Of a DNA stretch of 64,000 bases, positions 17,137-25,719 are shown one piece after another. A program made the position numbers and the translations under genes. The stretch spans positions 4,588,001 through 4,652,000 of the forward strand of contig NZ_CP151726.1 of NCBI RefSeq assembly GCF_038443385.1. Reading direction: 5' to 3'. Numbering within the stretch: the first letter of the stretch is position 1; each line of letters starts with the position of its first letter. This DNA comes from Stieleria varia. Lineage in GTDB: Bacteria > Planctomycetota > Planctomycetia > Pirellulales > Pirellulaceae. The notes under the pieces were generated by a model. It searched no databases. It had not been told where the DNA came from and saw nothing but the letters and a program-made list of their open reading frames with translations.

Positions 17137-17790
17137 AGAGTTTTGTGACAGACGCACACTTCTGCGATTCTTCCGCAACAGAGTCAGAGTCCACTCTCGA
17201 ATATTTTGCGCGGCGCTCAATGGTTCAGACCGGAGATGGTAGAAGATTACTGGTAGAAAATGTCACAGAAAACGGCTCGCCCGTGCAGTCGCTACCAGTA
17301 ATCTTCTACCAAATCGCACTTCGCCAACTGAGTTCTTCGAAAAGGGGAAGGGGAGGGCTAGCTTCTTCCGCTGATCTGAATGCTCGCGAAGCTTGTCTCC
17401 CCCAAATACAGAACCAAATCCTGCCTTGCCGGTAACTGCTGGCCAGCCGCCTTCATCCAGCCTGCTTGCAGTTCTGCTGATTAGTGTTCGATTCGTGCCC
17501 ATTAGTGTTCCCAAAGCAAGCCACACTCAAAGCAATGAGATACAGGTCGGCCTGCTGATCAATAACGACGCATCGCAAACGTGAGAACGGATCGTACTTC
17601 AAGAGAAGCAAAACCACTAATCTTCACTGATCGAACACTAATCGGAGTACTTCTTCGAAAAGGGGAACGGGGTTTCTAACGCGATTAGATTGAATCCCGC
17701 TAGGGATCGCAGAAGGTAGCCGCGGGTCGCCGAAGGCGCACCCGTGGTATGCTTCACGGTCATAGGCAGCAACAATTCTTTTCACGTCCC
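17137..17790. other. Non-coding stretch with two junction motifs and an inverted repeat
   Basis: No gene is recognisable. GGTAGAAGATTACTGGTAG (17238-17256) is perfectly inverted at 17292-17310, giving a 19-bp stem with a 35-base loop. G-rich motifs are at 17337-17356 and 17653-17676. The bases 17475-17510 and 17610-17650 hold the short phrase ATTAGTGTTC or its inverse several times. Confidence 0.6.
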
Positions 17791-18039
17791 TAGCGGGTGC
17801 GAGGCATCCCGTGCGGCAGGATGTGTCGGGAGAACTCGTAGCAGAACTCCTTGGGCGGCATCGACACTTCCACATGCGACTTGTCGCGATAGTCCTTCGC
17901 GTCGAACACCACCTCGTGATCGTTGACGCGGATCAATCGCCGATCACCAATCGCCACGCCCGCCACGTACTTGGCCAGGTAGCCGAGGACGTGCTGATTC
18001 TCGCTCTGGCCACGGTACTCCGGCGCTGTGCCTTGGATC
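17791..18039 (-). pseudogene. IS91-family transposase, internal fragment (remnant C)
   Basis: Read on the minus strand the piece gives SENQHVLGYLAKYVAGVAIG, then DAKDYRDKSHVEVSMPPKEF and RHILPHGMPRTR, then a TAG. It matches 12137-12391 of remnant A but with its own substitutions. It is bounded on the right by the G-rich motif at 18041. Confidence 0.85.
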
Positions 18040-18040
18040 T

Positions 18041-18063
18041 TTGAAAAGGGGAAAGGGGTTTTA
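18041..18063 (+). other. G-rich junction motif
   Basis: TTGAAAAGGGGAAAGGGGTT plus TT. It separates IS91 remnant C from the alpha-2-macroglobulin-like tail. Confidence 0.65.
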
Positions 18064-18219
18064 TTCGCACCTCTTGCCCAAAGGTACGTACGTGTTCGAG
18101 TACAGCGTGCGTGTGTAACATCGCGGGCAGTATCAAACCGGTCTGGGCAGCATCCAATGCATGTACGCCCCGAGTTCTACAGCCACAGCGAAAGCGTTGA
18201 GCTACGGGGACGGTGAACC
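18057..18219 (+). pseudogene. Broken 3' end of an alpha-2-macroglobulin-like gene (copy 2)
   Basis: The frame reads HLLPKGTYVFEYSVRV, then a TAA where a Gln codon is expected, then HRGQYQTGLGSIQCMYAP. After a one-base loss it continues in the next frame as PEFYSHSESVELRGR and TGA. The pattern 'LPKGTYVFEY ... MYAPEFYSHSES' is what the extreme C-terminus of bacterial alpha-2-macroglobulins (YfhM/MG family) looks like. One stop and one frameshift show decay. The identification is by pattern and needs a search. Confidence 0.55.
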
Positions 18220-18383
18220 TTGTCACCCCGCGATGATGCCTAGGTTTTGCTGTCGAAAGCCGGGTTGCAAAAGGTTGGGGGTGGCGGCATTCACGGTCTA
18301 CGCAAGATGGATTCTTTGCTTCCGCCGGGCTTGCCCCGGTTCGGAGCAACAAATGGCAGCTACCCTCAACACAATCGCATTCA

Positions 18384-18441
18384 CTTCCCCACCGCCCGCG
18401 AATCGCCGAAGGCGATTCGCGGGCGGTGGGGAAGTTTTTTT
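18384..18441. terminator. 24-bp perfect hairpin followed by seven T (copy 2)
   Basis: Identical to 11083-11140 and inside the same duplicated block (10866-11218 versus 18045-18512). Confidence 0.65.
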
Positions 18442-18499
18442 GGCGTGCGTTGGTAGCCGTCAGTTGTTTCCTCCGCCGAGACAAGCTCGACGGAAGGAG

Positions 18500-19110
18500 T
18501 TTCAAATCAGGAAAAGGCTTCGTCGGGGTCAGACTTGGGATTCGGGATTCAACCGCAGTTCACTTCTTCGGGAAAGGCTTCGTCGGGGTCAGACTCGGGA
18601 TTCGGGATTCAACCTCACTCGACTTCTTAAATCCCGAACTCTCTGCCGAACGCGCGGACACTGATTGAGGGTTTCTTTCTTTGGTTGGCTGCTAGCTAGA
18701 TTCTGCTGGCTTACCTGGTTGCCAAGGTTGCCCAGTGTGACTTGGGTAAGCAACGCGGTTTCTTGCTCTTGGTTGGTTCGATTGCAGGTGATGCGATCTC
18801 TCTGAGTGACTCGAAACGGTCTCGCCAAGGCGGTTGAATTTGCTGTTTGGTGCCAATTTCATCGTGATGTGATTGCATAGACGATTGATGAGCCTGATCG
18901 GTTTGTGTTTTGAAACCAATGGGTGCGGAACAACGCGATTGATAATTTGAACTCGATGTCACGGTGGTCTCGCGCTTGCTTCGGGCCACTCTACTGCTTC
19001 GCTCACCAATTCGATCGCCTGTTCGATCAAGCTCAACCAATGAGCATCAGGCTGAATCAGTCCAGATCGCATGCCATTGATGAATGCGTTCTTGCTCGGC
19101 AGCGTGCAAC
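18500..19110 (-). mobile_element. IS91-family element remnant D
   Basis: The terminal segment occurs twice in a row here (18513-18568 and 18575-18684), followed by the non-coding part and the last ~48 codons of the transposase (18959-19102, minus strand, ending in EWPEASARPP). It breaks off in the NAFINGM region and joins CAGCGTGCAACGCAGCGCAA, which is not IS91. Confidence 0.8.
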
Positions 19111-19835
19111 GCAGCGCAAGCACTTCGGGGAGTGCCCAGCGCCGGGAGGCGAAAAGGTGGTTTTATTCGCACCTCAAAATACTGCAATCTGATGTGCGAT
19201 CTGAGTGAAGGCTGCTGAAGATGAAACGCAGAGAGCGCAGAGGGAAAGTTTGCTGCTGCCACGGTGGCTTCCTTTGAGACTGTCATCTCCACCCCCGCAG
19301 CCTTTTTCTTTTTTGATTCTCACGCGAAGGCGCTAAGACGCGAAGAAAGAGGCTCGTCCTTCGCGTCTTAGCGTCTTCGCGTGCAAACATTCGAGACACG
19401 ACAGATTCCTTGCGCTGAACAGATAGAGTCATCAATACGACATGCTCCGCAGTTCCAGTAGGTCATGCTGTGCATGACGCCATCGATACATCACAACCAG
19501 CACACCGGACGTCACCGAGCGTAGTTCCTGAGAACAGGTCACCCCACGTGTTAATGCGCGTGCCGTATTTCGTCATGCACAGCATGACCCACGATTACTT
19601 CGCCTTGAACAGATAGCTGCGGAGCAGCGATAGGGCAAAGTATGGGGCGTCAGCCCCTTGGGGTGCCACATTTCCGCGTCTGAAAAGCCGCAGAGCGGCG
19701 ACAGAGACGGCACGATATCGCCCGCAATCTGTCGCCACCTTCGGGGCTCAATCGGTATCGTTGCGGAACGAGACCTGGGACTTACGTCCCAGGCTTTACG
19801 CTTCCGCCGGCTCCGCGGCTTTCTATTGCCTGTGC
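19111..19835. other. Non-coding stretch of palindromes and small repeats
   Basis: A degenerate G-rich motif is at 19151-19170. CACGCGAAGGCGCTAAGACG (19321 on) pairs with CGTCTTAGCGTCTTCGCGTG-type sequence up to 19383. A partial family C repeat covers 19455-19600. GGGGCGTCAGCCCCTTGGGG (19644 on) also occurs at 8674. No gene is seen. Confidence 0.6.
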
Positions 19836-20050
19836 GTTCACTTCTTAAACTTCTTAACTTCTTAAATCCCGAACCTTCTGCCGAGCGCGCAGACGTTGAT
19901 TGAGGGTTTCTTTCTTTGGAGTGGTACCAGGTAGAGCTTGCTGGTTTACCTGGTTGCCGAGACTGCCCAGTGTGACTTGGGCAACCAAAGCGTTGGCTTG
20001 CTCTCGGTTGGTGGGATTGCAGACGAAGTTGAGGGTTCTCGCCGAATCCA
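19836..20050 (-). mobile_element. IS91-family element remnant E (terminal part only)
   Basis: The segment from TTCACTTCTTAAACTTCTTA through GGTTTCTTTCTTTGGAGTGG to GGTTCTCGCCGA follows the non-coding end of remnants A, B and D but is the most diverged copy. It has no transposase codons. Confidence 0.65.
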
Positions 20051-20269
20051 GAACACTGGGCCATCAGAAAGGTGTGTCGAAATTCGTCATGCGGAGCATG
20101 ACCAGCGATTGCCAGCGATTGCTGTCAAGCTCTGTCGCTGCTTCGCAGCTTCTGGGCGAAATCGTATCTCATAATCATGGGGTTCGCACCCCATGCTTTA
20201 CGCTATCGCTGCTCCGCAGCTACCCGATGCGTTGTAGCAACTAGTGGCCGCGTTCTGCATGACGAATTC

Positions 20270-20343
20270 CGTTGCTCCATGGGGCAGGTTTTCAACCTGC
20301 CACTTTTTTGCGACTCCTCGGCAGGTTGAAAACCTGCCCCACG
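20270..20343. repeat. Palindrome F2
   Basis: CATGGGGCAGGTTTTCAACC and its inverse ending CTGCCCCACG; partner of 12489-12561. It lies 20 bp after the stop of the exchanger gene and may act as its transcription end. Confidence 0.8.
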
Positions 20344-20363
20344 ACGTTGTGGCTGATATCAGG

Positions 20364-21452
20364 TCACTGGTGGTCTTGGCCGACTGGATCGACGTCGCCA
20401 CGGTTTCGTGTTAGCCAACCGAGGATTCCAAAAGCGACACAGGTAGCGGGAAACACGCCGTAGGCAAACCAGGACTTGGCCGTCCCCGCCCAAGGCATTA
20501 GCAGTGATCCGGAAATCAGCAGCGCGGTGTACGAAACAAATAGCGTCAACATCACGGCGCCTTCGGTTCGGCTGACGATCGCGCCACTGAAAAAAATCGG
20601 CAGGCATAGCAACGCAGTCGAAACCATCACGACCATGTCAAACCTCAGCGTCTCCGCCGCGACGGGGACGCCGTTGTTGGAGACGATTGCTGCCGTCGCC
20701 AGAACCATCAACAGATTGAACACGTTACTGCCAACGACGTTTCCCACCGCGATATCACGTTGCCCTTTGAATGCCGCGACGACAGAGGTCGCCAGTTCTG
20801 GTAGTGACGTGCCAGCGGCGACGATCGTAAGTCCGATCACGATGTCGCTGACACCCAACGAGCGGGCGATCGTCGTCGCGGATTCGACGAGCAATTGGGC
20901 GCCCCAAACGAGCAGCCCTAATCCGATTGCCAACTGCAGCAGGCTGACGACCACGCTCATGCCTCGCGGCGAGACACTTTCTGATGTTTCGCTGCTTTGA
21001 TCGGGAACTTGTCGCCGACCCTCTCGAACCAACCAACCGGTGTACGTCAGAAAGACCAGCAGCATGCCGACTCCTTCCCATCGCTGGATTGTTCCGTCGA
21101 CGGCGGCAAGCCATGCAGCGATGGAAACAATGATCATGATCGGAACGTCTAATCGGATCAGTTGAGCAGATACCGACAGCGGTACAATCACAGCCGACAA
21201 TCCCAAGATCAGCAGCACATTGAAGATGTTGCTGCCGACGACGTTCCCGAGTGCGATCGCGGAATCTCCCTTGAGACCCGACACGGTCGAGACCGCCAAC
21301 TCAGGTGCGCTGGTACCAAACGCTACGACGGTCAAACCGATGACCAACGGCGACACCCTTGCAATCTCCGCCAGGGAAACCGCTCCTCGTACGATGATCT
21401 CAGCTCCAACGACCAACACCACCAACCCAAGTAGCAATAGAGCGTAGACCAT
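20364..21452 (-). CDS. Ca2+/cation antiporter, CaCA family (YrbG-like)
   Basis: 362 residues from ATG at 21452. Two homologous halves of five membrane segments each carry the alpha repeats: GLTVVAFGTSAPELAVSTVS in the first and GLTIVAAGTSLPELATSVVA in the second. Each is followed by a GNVVGSN(I/V)FN motif. These glutamates and asparagines bind Ca2+/Na+ in this family. A short polar loop (EGRRQVPDQSSETSESVSPR) separates the halves. It exchanges cations across the inner membrane. The last ~45 codons are repeated at 12583-12730, which does not harm this copy. Confidence 0.93.
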   Translation of the reverse strand: MVYALLLLGLVVLVVGAEIIVRGAVSLAEIARVSPLVIGLTVVAFGTSAPELAVSTVSGLKGDSAIALGNVVGSNIFNVLLILGLSAVIVPLSVSAQLIRLDVPIMIIVSIAAWLAAVDGTIQRWEGVGMLLVFLTYTGWLVREGRRQVPDQSSETSESVSPRGMSVVVSLLQLAIGLGLLVWGAQLLVESATTIARSLGVSDIVIGLTIVAAGTSLPELATSVVAAFKGQRDIAVGNVVGSNVFNLLMVLATAAIVSNNGVPVAAETLRFDMVVMVSTALLCLPIFFSGAIVSRTEGAVMLTLFVSYTALLISGSLLMPWAGTAKSWFAYGVFPATCVAFGILGWLTRNRGDVDPVGQDHQ

Positions 21453-21593
21453 TTGGCGAGAAATGCACCTCTGCAGAAAGGGGACAATGTTTGGCAACAG
21501 ACGGATCGGCAAACAAACGCAAGGTATTTCGCGAATCCTACGCCACACCTGTTTCAATGAAAAGCGGCAAAGTTTGAAACACCCTGCCGTAAC

Positions 21594-22115
21594 TTACGCA
21601 GGACCGAGTCCCATCGCTCGTCGCCAGGCGCTCATTTGGCCCATGTGCAACATGAAGTGCCCGCCGAGATAAAATCCGTGCATCGCACCGACGGTGGGAA
21701 ACTTGCCTCGCATGGCTTCGTTTCCGTTTGGCTGCAGAAACAAATCGTCATCGGCTGACTCCAGCGTCTCGATCGCCAATTGATGGCTTTTCATCAACGC
21801 ATCGACGACTTCGCCCATCGGCGGGTACAGCGTTCCCTCCGGATCGTCCACGCAGCTAGCGTCTTTGGAATACACCGCCAAAAAACCATCGGACGGTTGC
21901 ACGGAACTGGCATCACCGCCCAATTCAGCGATCACGCGTGGAGCGTAGAGGCTCAAATGCCCGAAAATGAAGGAGGGGTGATTGGACTCGATGATCGTAC
22001 TGCCAACTCGGGCAAATCTCGCAAAATCCTGCTCACGAACGTCTTTCAGCAAACGCTCTGCGTATCCCAAGCTCAAACGCGCCGACGCAGCAATCATTGG
22101 ACCGATGTTGGACAT
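21594..22115 (-). CDS. DinB-like four-helix protein
   Basis: 173 residues from ATG at 22115; the frame is open further upstream but homology-like helices start at ARLSLGYAERLLKDV. The three metal-ligand positions of DinB/YfiT folds are plausible at H in ESNHPSFIFGHLSLYAP, at MKSHQLAIETLE and at GGHFMLHMGQMSAWRR. Such proteins are metal-dependent and sometimes thiol (bacillithiol, mycothiol) transferases. The start lies 95 bp from the divergent esterase gene, so the two probably share a promoter region. Confidence 0.7.
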   Translation of the reverse strand: MSNIGPMIAASARLSLGYAERLLKDVREQDFARFARVGSTIIESNHPSFIFGHLSLYAPRVIAELGGDASSVQPSDGFLAVYSKDASCVDDPEGTLYPPMGEVVDALMKSHQLAIETLESADDDLFLQPNGNEAMRGKFPTVGAMHGFYLGGHFMLHMGQMSAWRRAMGLGPA

Positions 22116-22210
22116 CAAAAATTTTCTCCAGAAACGAAACGTGTCACCTGTGAACGTTTTACAATGATGTGCTCCCCACCGCCATCCACCAAGAGTGAGA
22201 CCCCGCCGTG

Positions 22211-23536
22211 ATGATTTCCCCGCTTGCCCGAAAATCATTTTCACTGTTGTTTCTGCTGACGTTGTCGTTCGTTTTCTTGGCACCGACGATCGCCGAGGCT
22301 CAGAAGTTCGTAGCGAACTACGATGAATCAAAGATCCCCGATTATCAATTGCCAGATCCGCTGGTCACTCAGGCCGGTGAAGCGGTGACGACGCCCGAGC
22401 AGTGGCGTGAACGACGATCGGTGTTGGTGGATCTTTTTGAGAAACATGTTTACGGGGTTTCGCCCAAGCCGTGTCCGATTCGTCATTCACTGGTCAGCTG
22501 CGACGAGAATGCCTTGGGCGGGAAAGCAGTTCGGCGTGAAGTCGACGTGTTCTTTGGTGAGTCGGACGACGCCCACTCGATGCGATTGCTGATCTACACG
22601 CCAACCAAGTCAACGGGTGCGAGCGCCGCGTTCGTCGGATTGAATTTTCAAGGAAATCATACGATCGATCCCGACCCATCGATCTCCATCACTGAGAGTT
22701 GGGTGCGTGATCGGCGCGACGATTCGACGGACGGACATCGGGCGACGGCAGCGGGGCGTGGCGTCGCAGCCAGTCGATGGCCGGTCGAGACGATCATCGA
22801 TCGCGGGTACTCGTTGGTTACGATCTACTATGGGGATATCGATCCCGATTTTGACGACGGATTCCAGAATGGCATCCATGGACCATTGGGATCGCAGCTC
22901 GATGACGTGCCGCAGGTCCATCGATGGGGCAGCATCGCTGCGTGGGCCTACGGTCTCAGTCGTGCGTTGGATTACTTGGAGACCGATTCAGCAATCGACG
23001 CAACTCGCGTTGCCGTCATCGGCCACTCGCGTCTCGGCAAGACTTCGCTGTGGGCCGGTGCCAGTGATCCTCGGTTTGCGATGGTGATCAGCAACGACTC
23101 CGGCTGTGGAGGCGCAGCACTGAGCCGTCGCGCGATCGGTGAAACCATCGGACGCATCAACACGTCGTTTCCACATTGGTTCTGCGATCAGTACGTGAAG
23201 TACAATGAGAATGAAAACGCGTGTCCGGTCGACCAACATGAGTTGTTGGCATTGATCGCGCCGCGTCCTCTGTACGTGGCCAGTGCGACGGAGGATCAGT
23301 GGGCGGATCCCAAGGGTGAATTCATGTCCGCAACGTTGGCCGATCCGGTTTATCGTCTACTGGGGACCGATGGAATGGGCGGCAAATCGCTACCGGACGA
23401 AATGCCAGCAGCGGATCAGCCGATCAAGTCCGGCAGGATCGGCTATCACCTTCGAACAGGCAAGCACGATTTAGCGAAGTATGACTGGGAGCAATACCTT
23501 GACTTCGCTGATAAACATCTAACAAAGAAAGAGTAG
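22211..23536 (+). CDS. Secreted alpha/beta hydrolase, glucuronoyl-esterase-like (CE15)
   Basis: 441 residues from ATG at 22211 (GTG at 22208 is also possible). The signal peptide is LLFLLTLSFVFLAPTIAEA. The nucleophile motif GHSRLGKTSLWAGA matches the CE15 form G-x-S-R-x-G-K. A late LRTGKHDLAKYDWEQYLDFAD carries the expected catalytic histidine. The preceding WSIAAWAYGLS-type region and LIAPRPLYVASATEDQWADP (acid region) fit the fold. CE15 enzymes split ester bonds between glucuronic acid of xylan and lignin alcohols, though bacterial members vary. Substrate unproven. Confidence 0.85.
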   Translation: MISPLARKSFSLLFLLTLSFVFLAPTIAEAQKFVANYDESKIPDYQLPDPLVTQAGEAVTTPEQWRERRSVLVDLFEKHVYGVSPKPCPIRHSLVSCDENALGGKAVRREVDVFFGESDDAHSMRLLIYTPTKSTGASAAFVGLNFQGNHTIDPDPSISITESWVRDRRDDSTDGHRATAAGRGVAASRWPVETIIDRGYSLVTIYYGDIDPDFDDGFQNGIHGPLGSQLDDVPQVHRWGSIAAWAYGLSRALDYLETDSAIDATRVAVIGHSRLGKTSLWAGASDPRFAMVISNDSGCGGAALSRRAIGETIGRINTSFPHWFCDQYVKYNENENACPVDQHELLALIAPRPLYVASATEDQWADPKGEFMSATLADPVYRLLGTDGMGGKSLPDEMPAADQPIKSGRIGYHLRTGKHDLAKYDWEQYLDFADKHLTKKE

Positions 23537-23818
23537 TCTCGATACAACACGGACTCGATCAACAGGCCGTAACGACACCGGGCAGAGCAGGGGGCCTACG
23601 CTGGGTAATACGCATTGATGTGTCCAAGCAGCGCGCAAGCCCCCTCCCTCGCATTCGCCTAAACGGTTAAGCGCGACCTCCCCCAAGTTCCTTGGTGGAG
23701 GTGACACGGGAATAAGACGGTGGCATCAAAAAGACGTGTCAACAGCAAACTTTGAGCAGTCCAGCGTAAGGCCCGGCCGCTTACGCGTCGCGGCTCACGG
23801 CGTTTGGTGGCGAACGAT

Positions 23819-24616
23819 CTACTCGGCCGGTTGAGGTGCTTCTTCCGCGGGGACTTCTTCCGCGGGGATTTCCCCTGGCTGCAATTGTTTGGAGAAATGC
23901 GAGTTTCGGTAGGAGTCGATGATGTGGAATTCGATGGGCAATCCCAAATGGGTTGCAACGTCCACACCGAATCTTTCAAAGGCTGCGACCATCTCCACAT
24001 CCTCCCACACGCCGTCTTGCACAACGACGGAAACCATTTGTGTCTCATCATCGGACGCGATATCGAGATAGACGTCTTTGGTCGATCCGCCGTCGAAGTA
24101 ATCGATCGCCTTGAGTGCATCTACCAACGCTGATGCTTGCTCCGGCGTGGCGGGGCTCAAGTAACGGACCGATTCAGTTTCCGAAGCTTTGAGGCTGGTC
24201 TCTGTTTTCGTGATGACCATGCGTTTCATGAGATTGATACTGTCATCAATCAAGTCGACGTTCAATGGCGGACCGCCAAGACTTTGTGCGACTTGTCGAC
24301 CGACCGACTCAAACGCCGAGACAACATTGGGATCGTCCCAAACGCCGTCTTGAACGACAAATGAAATCGATGTCCCGTCGGTGTCTTTGCGTAGCAAGAC
24401 ATCCTTTTCGTTCTGATTGTCAAAGTAGCCCATATCGACGAGCATTTTGCCCAGCGAATCGGCGTCCGCTTCGGTGGCATCGCCCGAGTAGTTCACAGAC
24501 TCCTTGTCAGTGATCTTATGTCGCGTTCCTATCGCCTTGGAGCGACTGTACCAAGTGACGAGTCCAAAGACGAAAAAGCCGAGGAAGATCAACGGCACTA
24601 TTTTCTTGATCAACAT
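23819..24616 (-). CDS. Membrane-anchored hypothetical protein, internally duplicated (paralogue 1)
   Basis: 265 residues, ATG at 24616. One N-terminal membrane anchor (IVPLIFLGFFVFGLVTWYS) is followed by RSKAIG and then two homologous units of ~85 residues: YSGDATEADADSLGKMLVDM ... VVQDGVWDDPNVVSAFE, and YLSPATPEQASALVDALKAI ... VVQDGVWEDVEMVAAFE. A polar tail rich in PAEE ends it. Next to it is a paralogue of the same build (24791-25531). I do not recognise the family. The anchored part probably faces the periplasm. Confidence 0.75.
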   Translation of the reverse strand: MLIKKIVPLIFLGFFVFGLVTWYSRSKAIGTRHKITDKESVNYSGDATEADADSLGKMLVDMGYFDNQNEKDVLLRKDTDGTSISFVVQDGVWDDPNVVSAFESVGRQVAQSLGGPPLNVDLIDDSINLMKRMVITKTETSLKASETESVRYLSPATPEQASALVDALKAIDYFDGGSTKDVYLDIASDDETQMVSVVVQDGVWEDVEMVAAFERFGVDVATHLGLPIEFHIIDSYRNSHFSKQLQPGEIPAEEVPAEEAPQPAE

Positions 24617-24790
24617 TCAACGTTACTCAATTTCTGATGGGCTTGCTCGGTATGGTGTAGCAGAACACGCTGGTGTTCATCGCTGAACATCTTACCTGGA
24701 AAGCGGGAATAGCAAGGCCGTGAAAGTAAAATCTTGCGATTCGCAGAACGAGAAAGTCACTCGCCCGGAGCTTTTATGCGACTTGTTGAT

Positions 24791-25531
24791 TCACTCCGCG
24801 AAGGAGTTGGAGTGGTGCAAGTTATTGGACTTGTCGATCAAACGATATTCGATTGGAGCGTTGATGATGCCTGCCAACCCTGCGAACAGAGCATCAAAGG
24901 ACGCTACCATTTCGGGATCGTTCCAAACGCCTTCTTGGACCACTGCGGAGATGATTTGCGTCTCTGAATCCGAGCCAATTTCGAGAAAGACGTCCTTTGG
25001 GTTGTTGCCGTCGAAGAATCCTACCTTCTTGAATGCGTCTGCCAGCAAGTCGGCTTGTGCTTCCGTTGCCGGGCTCAGGTACCGAATGGACTCGCACTCC
25101 GACGCGGCCAACACCGACTCGGATTGAGTGATGCTGAGGCTTCTGCGAACGTTGATGTCGCTGTCGATCAGGTTGACCGTCAGAGGACGCCCGCCAAGTA
25201 TTTGGTGGAGCTGACGTCCAAGGGACGCAAAGCTGGTGACGGTACTGGCACTTTCCCAGGCGCCATCCTGCAGCACGAACGAAACGGTGAAGCCGGAATC
25301 GTTCTTGCTCAGCAACACATCCGCGTCGCCCTGTCCGTCAAAATAGTCCAGCTCGACAAGACGTTTACCGAGCGTTCCAGCGTCGGTTTCGGTCGCATCC
25401 CCGGAGTAGCTGACGGTTTCCTTTTCCGTGATCTTGAGTTTGGTACCGATGGCCTTGGAACGGCCGTAGGAAGAGACCATTCCAAAGACAAAGAGGGCCA
25501 CGAAGGCAAGGGGCATGATTTTGGCACGCAT
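24791..25531 (-). CDS. Membrane-anchored hypothetical protein, internally duplicated (paralogue 2)
   Basis: 246 residues if started at ATG 25531 (MRAKIMPLAF), which aligns with the start of paralogue 1; the frame is open to an ATG at 25588. It has the same build: anchor MPLAFVALFVFGMVSSYG, RSKAIG, then two units containing YSGDATETDAGTLGKRLVEL and VLQDGAWESASTVTSFA, and YLSPATEAQADLLADAFKKV and VVQEGVWNDPEMVASFD. The PAEE tail is missing. It is transcribed before paralogue 1 with a 174-bp gap. Function unknown. Confidence 0.75.
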   Translation of the reverse strand: MRAKIMPLAFVALFVFGMVSSYGRSKAIGTKLKITEKETVSYSGDATETDAGTLGKRLVELDYFDGQGDADVLLSKNDSGFTVSFVLQDGAWESASTVTSFASLGRQLHQILGGRPLTVNLIDSDINVRRSLSITQSESVLAASECESIRYLSPATEAQADLLADAFKKVGFFDGNNPKDVFLEIGSDSETQIISAVVQEGVWNDPEMVASFDALFAGLAGIINAPIEYRLIDKSNNLHHSNSFAE

Positions 25532-25719
25532 GATTTTTTCGGCTTGGCTGTCGGTGAGTTGGCTGCCGTCGATTAACAAGTGGCTCAATGGGATACAGAA
25601 CGCGGAGTTTCACAGGTCTACTCCGACGGCTAATATGGGAGTTTGGGTCACCGGAAAATCGTTGACGCCGCAAGCTGCATCGTCAGGTTGATTTATTTGT
25701 TCCAACGAAGGGATTCTTG

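Noticed and set aside
12489..20343. Palindromes F1/F2 as phage-type attachment sites
   Set aside because: They are long palindromes found next to a diverged gene tail, and no tRNA or short identical core is visible; the longer direct repeat explains them better.
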